From Sepioteuthis lessoniana (Eukaryota; Mollusca; Cephalopoda; Myopsida; Loliginidae), in assembly GCA_963585895.1 (NCBI GenBank), contig OY757934.1, forward strand, positions 48,557,027-48,621,026: 64,000 nt of DNA. The letters run 5' to 3'. Positions 57,123 through 64,000 of the stretch are shown here, piece by piece; position 1 is the stretch's first letter; the number at the start of each line of letters is the position of its first letter. The translations under genes were made by a program, and so were the position numbers. The notes beneath the pieces are model-generated. The model did no database searches and was not told the origin of the DNA. It was given only the letters and a program-made list of their open reading frames with translations.

Positions 57123-57718
57123 TGTTTTGTGGTTAAAGCTTTTACAATGTTTTAATTCTGGTCAATTTCTATCTATACCTTATTTTTTGGACATTCCTTG
57201 TAAATAATCCCATCAGAAATTATAGTTGTTATGATAATAAGTTGATACTTGACAGTAATATTTAGATTTTTTCTATTTTCTTTTTCCCCACTGAATTTTT
57301 TTCCTAGTTTTAATCAGCATGTTTATAAATCATCATTTGTGATAGTCCTTTATGGTAAAAACAATATTCAAATCATTCAAAAATATGAAGCAAAAACTGA
57401 CAAATACCAAATTGCTTTTATTGATTGTTTTAATTGACACACATATATAAAACAATATACAAGTACTGAATCATTTTTCTGGGTCCCAGAAATTTAAAAA
57501 ATCATAAAAATCTGGAAAATCTTGAAGACTGGTTGTGTTTTAAACTGGCTAGATACAGCTGTAATTTACCATGGATCACTTTGTTTTAGTTTCTGTTGCA
57601 TAGACATCATGTACCATATATAATCATTTTAAGAATTTTTCTTGAATCAAATCATCTTCTTTACTTTGCTTTATTTAATTTTCATACTATATATTATATA
57701 GGTATTTTTATATAGATA
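57123..57718. other. Unassigned AT-rich stretch
   Basis: No feature recognised. The open stretch 57249-57437 is Phe/Lys/Ile-rich and not convincing. Confidence 0.3.
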
Positions 57719-57733
57719 TCATAAGAATTTTAC

Positions 57734-57989
57734 TGGGTCATTGGCCTAATGAGTAGAGTGTTCGCCAATGGTCTGGGAGACCGAGATTCAATCCCAGGTC
57801 GAGTCATACCAAAGACTCAAAAAAGGGTACTTGATGCTGCCTTGCTTAACACTCAGCATTATAAGGTACAGATCAAGAGTAAAGTGGAGCAATCCAGGGA
57901 AAGAAGTAGCGCAGTTACCCTACACTTCAGTAGCTATCAAAAAGGGAGCCTTCGGGTCACCCTCGACTAAGGGCGCCAACTTTACTTAC
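57734..57989 (+). mobile_element. SINE-D copy, full length, with 15-bp target duplication
   Basis: SINE-D reference copy. Head TCATTGGCCTAATGAGTAGA, B-box region GATTCAATCCCAGGTCGAGT, body CATACCAAAGACTCAAAAAA, GCTTAACACTCAGCATTATA, AGTGGAGCAATCCAGGGAAA, and 3' part AAAAAGGGAGCCTTCGGGTC, CGCCAACTTTACTTAC. TCATAAGAATTTTAC at 57719-57733 and 57990-58004. Confidence 0.96.
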
Positions 57990-58004
57990 TCATAAGAATT
58001 TTAC

Positions 58005-58725
58005 GTATATTAATTTATACCAGCATGTTAAATAAAATTACATGATTTACTATTTTCATTAAATTTTCATCCTATATATCATATAGGTATTCTATAGTTA
58101 TTATAAGAATTTTGAATGGATTAAATCTTAATATCCTGTTCTGCTTTGTTCCACAACTGTAGAGTTCATATACTGCTTGACACTACTTATATACGGCATA
58201 TATTTGAGGTATTTCTTTTACCTCTGTTAACTGTCATGATCAAAAATGTGCTGTTAGAGGCTATGAAAATCATTTTTCACTGATTTATTCTATGAAAAGC
58301 TTATAAAGTGCCAGCACTAGGTGTATGAGTTTAAAAGTTAATAAAGAACAGACTCTGTTTTAGAAATTTGTATGATAAATACAGTTTTGTTCTTTACTTT
58401 TCATTGTTTAAGTATATATTTAGCCTGTATCCAGAAATCCAGGCAACTTTCTGTCCCAAACTTGCTGGATAAAGGATTCAGTACCTGTAATGGTATAAAT
58501 CTGAGCATATTTCAAAAATTGAAAATGATTTCATATTAGTCAAATGTCAGAATAAAATTCATAAATAAATATGTATTTAAATAAATATATAAACAAATAT
58601 GAAATTTGATATAACAACTATCACTGTCTACAGTAAATACAAGAGTGATTTGTTATTCAGGTTCAAAGACCAAATTCTTTTTATTAGAAAGACAGCTTTT
58701 CCTTATGACATTTTATATTTCTTAA
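58005..58725. other. Unassigned AT-rich stretch
   Basis: ATATAGGTATTTTTATATAG and AATTTTCATCCTATATATCA blocks are duplicated between 57675-57730 and 58060-58115. No gene recognised. Confidence 0.35.
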
Positions 58726-59190
58726 AAGGCACTGGTAGCATAATGGTTATCATAATAAAAAATGACAAGCTGAATTTTAATCTTCAATGAGGCTATTTGC
58801 ATTTCACTTCCCACAAATACCCATGGGGAAAAGCATGAATCCTTCTGTTCTTCTCACAGCTACGTGTAAAAACATAGAGCAATCTTGGACACTGGCAACC
58901 AGTCTAGGAAAAGAAAATACCAAGGGATGTGGGGTGAGCAATACCAACCATAAAATCAACTATGGAAACTATAGTATCACCACTAATGTCATGTGGTGCT
59001 GCAGCCCTATGCTCCACAAAGGACATAACAATTACAAGTTAATTACTAAACAGCTTAGTTATGGTATAAGGCCAGAAGTATGGAGCATCCAGTGAGAATC
59101 AAACTAACTAACAATGGTCTGCTAATTGAGCTTGCAATCAATACACCACATCAGGTGCCAATGACAAACACAAATTCCTCATCCAATTAC
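58726..59190 (+). mobile_element. SINE-B copy followed by an unnamed repeat
   Basis: SINE-B 58726-58915: GGCACTGGTAGCATAATGGT head, AATACCCATGGGGAAAAGCA, AACCAGTCTAGGAAAAG. The following 270 bases (GGCCAGAAGTATGGAGCATC, ACTAACAATGGTCTGCTAAT) match 44730-44840. Confidence 0.65.
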
Positions 59191-59491
59191 TAACTCAACT
59201 TGATGTTGCTTAACTTGAGAACCTAAATAAAAATGGCACTTTAGTATATCACTCAAAACTGGGAAGTACAAAAATGTTAAATAAATTCTCGTGGTAGTGG
59301 AAAAAATTAAAATGTAATTCAATGTCGATAGTGAATTTGTATTAAAAAACAATTACAATTTTAATATATCAAAATGGTTTTAATATGCATAAAAATGCTA
59401 AAATATATTTTTAAATATTCATATGTATATGAATAAAGCAGAAACACTGAATAATTTTGAAATTCAATATCAGAGAACTCCATTAATTTAA

Positions 59492-59495
<4 letters not shown>

Positions 59496-59550
<55 letters not shown>
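59496..59550. repeat. (TA)n array
   Basis: About 27 uninterrupted TA units; short ORFs across it are artefacts. Confidence 0.97.
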
Positions 59551-59555
<5 letters not shown>

Positions 59556-59989
59556 AAAAAATATGACTGTTTGCTGTAAAAAATGAAAATGTTCAATGCC
59601 CAATCAACAGAGAGGTAAAAAAAACTAAAACTAAAATTTATAATTTTACAGTCTTGACTATAACTCAAGTTTCATGTGAGTTACATATTGTCTGATGATT
59701 GTGTAAGCCACATGAAACTCGAATAACTAGTTTTTATAGATGTATATATAGAGAGAAGGAGAGATATCAAAATGTAGTGGTTATATGATTTACATATAGC
59801 AATAAAATTATTGAAATGTATTACATGCAAGAAATGTGTACATATTAGTGTAAAGACAATTTAAGTGTGTGTTTATTTTTATTAATACAATGCACAATGA
59901 TCTCTTATAAATATTGTTTCCATATAACTATCTTAATGATACATTATTATGCAACTTTTTAAAGTAAAGATTATTTATGAATACATATT

Positions 59990-60263
59990 GTTGTATAATG
60001 GTTAACATCATAGAAAATGGATACAACAACCTGAGTTCAAACCCTGGATGATGGTGTTTTCATTTCACATAGCAATAATACCCTTGGAAAAGGTATGAAT
60101 CCAACTGTTCTTCTTCTAGCTAAAAATAAATAGTAGGGCAGACTATGCTCTTTAAGTTTGGTATGGCAACCTGTCTAGAAGAAGGAATACTGAATTCAAA
60201 CGTGTTAAACTCCACTTAAAAATAGATCTAGTGTCACATCTAGCTCATGCAGAGGGTTTGGTG
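59990..60263 (+). mobile_element. SINE-B copy
   Basis: TTGTTGTATAATGGTTAACA head, CTGAGTTCAAACCCTGG B box, AATACCCTTGGAAAAGGTAT, AAAATAAATAGTAGGG, GATCTAGTGTCACATC, then (TA)n at 60265-60317. Confidence 0.85.
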
Positions 60264-60264
60264 T

Positions 60265-60265
60265 G

Positions 60266-60317
<52 letters not shown>

Positions 60318-60467
60318 GTACTTGGTAACAGTCAGTTTCTTGTCGATGCAATTGTTTGACCATAACCACATAAGTGAGAAATTAACAGTTAACAGTTACG
60401 AAACACCATGGATTCTGTGTCAACACTATCTTAACTTATATATGCTCTTTTAATAGTACTGACTACT

Positions 60468-60517
<50 letters not shown>

Positions 60518-60759
60518 GCATACTGGGTTAAAAAGAACAGCCAAGGAGGAATGTATAAATTTCTAAAAAGTTTTTCTTGTTTAGAAAAAACACACCTGAA
60601 AGCACTCAAAAGCCAGAATCTTTTTGACAATCCCTGCAGTTATTCAATCTAGATTAACATTTCCTTATTTATTCACAAAAAAAACTTTAAATTTACAAGT
60701 TCTTCTTTATCTGTTTTTTTTTTAAACTAAATATTCATTAATAAAAAACTACTGACTTT

Positions 60760-60817
<58 letters not shown>

Positions 60818-60999
60818 TTCATAATAATTCATAAACATTTATAAATAAAGAGGGTTCAATATTGGTAATAGAGCATCTGTAGATCTAAGTTAGGATATTA
60901 TAGACAAAGTCAACGGTACTTTGTGACTGTTAGTTTCTTGCTTATGTGATCATCAGACCAAGTCACCAAGTGATATTGACTCTATGTCTATGTGATCCT

Positions 61000-61034
<35 letters not shown>
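60265..61034. repeat. Cluster of (TA)n arrays
   Basis: Arrays at 60265-60317, 60473-60513, 60763-60815 and 61003-61034, separated by unassigned AT-rich sequence. GTACTTGGTAACAGTCAGTT (60319) and GTACTTTGTGACTGTTAGTT (60916), each followed by TCTTG and a GATG/TATG-type continuation, show that the spacer itself is duplicated. Confidence 0.9.
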
Positions 61035-61036
<2 letters not shown>

Positions 61037-61039
61037 GTT

Positions 61040-61325
61040 TTGGGGGAGTTTGTGTTATTCTTAATACTATAAAAAACCTACTCCAAATAAATATAAAAAC
61101 TCACTGCAACTCACAGCAATAAACAATCAAACACAACCCCTAAGGATGACCAACAAAATGGTCGAAAGCACTTAGGCTAGTATAGAGCACTTTCTTCACC
61201 ACCTTCACCCAGACATAAGGAAAATGATAAGAAGATTTGAACGTCTTCACTTAAAGATTCTAAAAGGAAAATACTCTGCGGTCTTCTACAAAACATGGTT
61301 AAATAACGAATTGCTGCCTAAGTAC

Positions 61326-61327
<2 letters not shown>
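61040..61327 (+). mobile_element. Probable Penelope-like element 5' fragment
   Basis: From 61224 the frame reads RRFERLHLKILKGKYSAVFY then KTWLNNELLPKYT, resembling the N-terminal L-x-x-L ... F ... CL ... PK region that precedes the RT of Penelope-like elements. Upstream, CCTAAG (61139-61144) can pair with CTTAGG (61171-61176), enclosing GACC/GGTC and a GAAA. It is cut by the (TA)n array at 61328-61380. Confidence 0.45.
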
Positions 61328-61384
<57 letters not shown>

Positions 61385-61570
61385 ATTATTATTATCCATA
61401 CATAAATCCACCCCTTATAAATTTTTTAATAAATAGTTAATTTTCTTTTAAACCAATGATAACAAGATTTTTATCATTTTTTGTGGAGCATAATATAGTT
61501 AAAATGGATATAAATTGGTATTTTTATCATCATACACTAGAGCATTAACTGTAAACAAAAATAAAATAGC

Positions 61571-61620
<50 letters not shown>

Positions 61621-61898
61621 CTTATTACATTTTTAGACTGCTACCTATTTATATTTTTGGTTGTAGTGTTTGGTAATAGATAATACCTAATAATATCCAT
61701 TTAGTTTGTAAAAAATTCCACAAGAAATGATAAAATTCTGGTATCTTCAGTTTAGAAAAACTTAACGTTTTATAAAAAAACATTATCATGAGTCTACAAA
61801 TTTATGAGTAATCCTATGCAATTTTTCTTACTTGCATTTTATCTACTTTTGAATAAATGTGTATCCATATATATATATATATATATAGATAGATAGAT
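61328..61898. repeat. (TA)n and (AG)n arrays
   Basis: (TA)n at 61328-61380 followed by (TTA)n; (TA)n(GA)n at 61572-61620; (TA)n(GATA)n at 61868-61898. Confidence 0.93.
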
Positions 61899-62430
61899 AC
61901 ACACTGTGTTATATGTACACATACTCTTCTCATCTGTGTTGCAATGCTTGGTTTCTATTGGTAAAAAGTCATCAGCAGGAGATATGGCATCATCATATGA
62001 ACTTTTCAGCCCACCCTCATATCATATTTGGAACAACTTTTGAATATTTTATTAAAATTTTCATTTTGAAACTGAAAACATTTAAAAAAATCAACCCTTC
62101 TCATGATTGTATCCTAAGAGACTAAGGAAAACTTTTGACAATATTTAATAAACTTATTTGGAGGTGAATGGAAATTAAATTTGGTTACAAGGGGTGCATC
62201 AAGTAAAAAGTTTAAAAAGACTAGCAAATAGTAAGTTAGAATATTCAAGCTACATTTTAATATGAAAATGGTAGAAAGATGTTCTTTAATTTGCTTGAGT
62301 GATGAATGGGTTAAATTTTTTCATGTTTAAAAAACAATGCATTTGAAAATGTAATCATGTACAAGTTATTTGGATTATTGATGTGAAAAGGTAATGAGAT
62401 TCTTTTACATTTCAAAAATAAAAGCAAACT
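61899..62430. other. Unassigned AT-rich stretch
   Basis: No repeat family named; the open stretch 61913-62125 has no similarity that I recognise. Confidence 0.3.
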
Positions 62431-62440
62431 GCACAATTGA

Positions 62441-62661
62441 TGGTTTGGTTTGGTTTCTTTGTTTTAATGGCAAATCAACCTTTGTAGGTTATTTAATGCC
62501 AAAGCTAGCTTAACCCATAGCTGGGAGGATAAGGGGGTTCATACCTTTCCCAAGAGTATTTGTCCGAAAGTGAACATAATAGCGCGACTGGATTTCAAAC
62601 TTGCATAACACGATTCCGAAGTCCATCACTTTAACCATTACACCTCGAGGACACCCCCACA
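62441..62661 (-). mobile_element. SINE-A copy with 10-bp target duplication
   Basis: Minus strand: TGTCCTCGAGGTGTAATGGT, AATACTCTTGGGAAAGGTAT, AGCTATGGGTTAAGC (a short deletion follows), tail GGTTGATTTGCCATTAAAAC. GCACAATTGA at 62431-62440 and 62662-62671. Confidence 0.92.
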
Positions 62662-62671
62662 GCACAATTGA

Positions 62672-63555
62672 ATTGCTATTACATGTAGTAAAGATTTAAA
62701 AAAAGAAACAGTATTCAAGAATATTTTGCAATGAATTCTCTGTATGCATTTGACATTGAACAATTACAGTAATTATAAATTGAATTATCATAACTAGAAA
62801 ATCTGACAAGCACTGTGTGTGACATACAAAACCACTGAACAGCTATTTAAGTCTCTTATAAGGTCTCGTCAGCCAAAACTCTACCACTGAGCTACTGGAT
62901 CACATTGCACACAAGTGATACCAAATTAATAAGTCATGGAAAATGAGCGGCCAATTAATCTGATGTATCTTGTAGTTACATCCGTACTCTTACAGAGGAC
63001 ATGGTCACTTCTGGGGTTAAATCTTCCCCAGAGGACTGGAGATACACATCCATGTAATAATAACCGCATGGGCAAGGAAATAGTGGTTCCGTATGTTATG
63101 CGCATGACTTGTCAGATTTCCTGGTCATAGTGATTCAATTTATAATATAATTCCTCTATTTAAAAAAAAATGTAATTTGGGAATGACACTTTGACCCGGG
63201 AGAGAGTAAACAGATATTCTGGTCCAAAGCAGAAATGTTAGGAAACAATAATTTTAATCCTTGCCAAATCACTCAGATTCTACAATCTAATCAATGGCAG
63301 AAATCTTAGTGAGATCAGAGAACAAAGACTCTGTCTATTAGAATATTCAGTACAACATCCTGAAGAGAGAACATTGAAGCTTGTCCAGTGAGATTTACAA
63401 TCAGGAGTGGGGCGGTGTATGTCATATACATAAACAACCTGGACCCAGATACTGGTTGGAAATCTATTTAGTGGCACTGGAGGGGATAACCTGTTATTGA
63501 TAAAGGTTGGTGCTAGGGGAGATATTTAGTCAGGTCCTCACTCACCAAATTCTAA
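62672..63555. other. Unassigned stretch with a tRNA-like head on the minus strand
   Basis: On the minus strand around 62904-62870, CCAGTAGCTCAGTGGTAGAG has an A box and D-arm, but no B box or anticodon arm follows. The open stretch 62936-63130 overlaps a GC-richer patch and lacks any family match. The rest is unassigned. Confidence 0.35.
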
Positions 63556-63559
63556 TATT

Positions 63560-63875
63560 AGCATTAGTAATTATTTCTATTTAAAAATAGTTATTTGTTT
63601 GCACACTGTTATATAGTTTCAAATAACTAATAATAATAACAATCCTTAAACAATTTTAGCTTCAAGTAACTATTCTTAATACAAATAGTTTACAGTATAT
63701 GATATCAAGTATTCCTACCAAATACAAATAATTTGCACACGGAAAGTTTTCCCATCTAATACTAATTATCATATGGTTTCAGGTATTTATTTCTATCTAA
63801 TAAGAGTCACCTGTTTGCTCACAGTTATATGGTTTATACTAATAATTTTCAAACAGATCTATTTGACCAATAGAT
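63560..63875 (-). mobile_element. SINE-C internal repeats
   Basis: Units TTATATAGTTTCAAATAACT, TATGATATCAAGTATTCCTA, TCATATGGTTTCAGGTATTT on the minus strand of SINE-C, ending with the ATCTATTTGACCAATAGATG junction. The 5' half is absent. Confidence 0.75.
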
Positions 63876-64000
63876 GAAAATGGCAGATTTAATTTTTAAA
63901 AAATAGCAATATTTTATAGTTTATCATATAATAAGATAAAAAAATATTCCTGTTGCTGAGAAAAAAAAACCTTGGACTGTTTTAAATCTTCTTCATAAGT

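Noticed and set aside
62870..62910. Minus-strand tRNA-like D-arm (CCAGTAGCTCAGTGGTAGAG)
   Set aside because: No anticodon arm or B box follows at the right distance; at best a SINE scrap.
62936..63130. ORF of 64 codons in a less AT-rich patch
   Set aside because: No recognisable domain or exon signals.

Overview
This is an AT-rich metazoan genomic window, most likely from a cephalopod mollusc and probably an octopus. That assignment is inference: the window holds several tRNA-derived SINE families, RTE-type LINEs with TGATGA tails, and many long (TA)n and (CA)n arrays. A 200-N assembly gap lies at 11900-12099. I see no bacterial, organellar or viral genes.

Only one host gene is supported. 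It is N-sulfoglucosamine sulfohydrolase (heparan-N-sulfatase, SGSH), on the + strand, in six coding exons between 19264 and 44139. Together they give 1448 nt in one continuous frame: 482 residues plus a stop. Every active-site position known from the human enzyme is kept. The missing piece is the first coding exon (signal peptide and the start of the first beta strand), about 29 residues if the human protein is a guide. It must lie upstream, either unrecognised in 1-19263 or beyond the window. The introns are 2.8-5.9 kb and are filled with mobile elements.

Layout. 1-8 kb: a near full-length but broken RTE LINE on the minus strand (276-3493) and a decayed copy on the plus strand (5304-7604). 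8-12 kb: quiet AT-rich DNA with one hAT-type MITE and one SINE, then the gap. 12-19 kb: dense SINEs, a solo LTR, and a 1.5 kb nest of insertions inside a 73-bp tandem repeat. 19-44 kb: SGSH exons separated by SINEs, two mariner relatives, a third RTE copy, a MITE pair and minisatellites. 44-58 kb: downstream region with a second solo LTR, a probable piggyBac remnant, LINE 3' ends, another mariner copy and many SINEs. 58-64 kb: mostly unassigned AT-rich DNA with a cluster of (TA)n arrays and a probable Penelope-like fragment.

I use four working names for the SINEs. SINE-A is tRNA-headed, about 235 bp. SINE-B is tRNA-headed, about 295 bp. SINE-C is 530-620 bp with an internal variable repeat. 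SINE-D is tRNA-headed, about 250 bp. A and B share a central block of about 55 bp. A and C share the same 3' tail. Many copies still have target-site duplications, so nesting order can be read directly. I did not find a convincing new cellular system. The most unusual signals are this mosaic relationship between SINE families and a ~0.7-kb repeat whose ~330-bp core lies in opposite orientation in its two copies.
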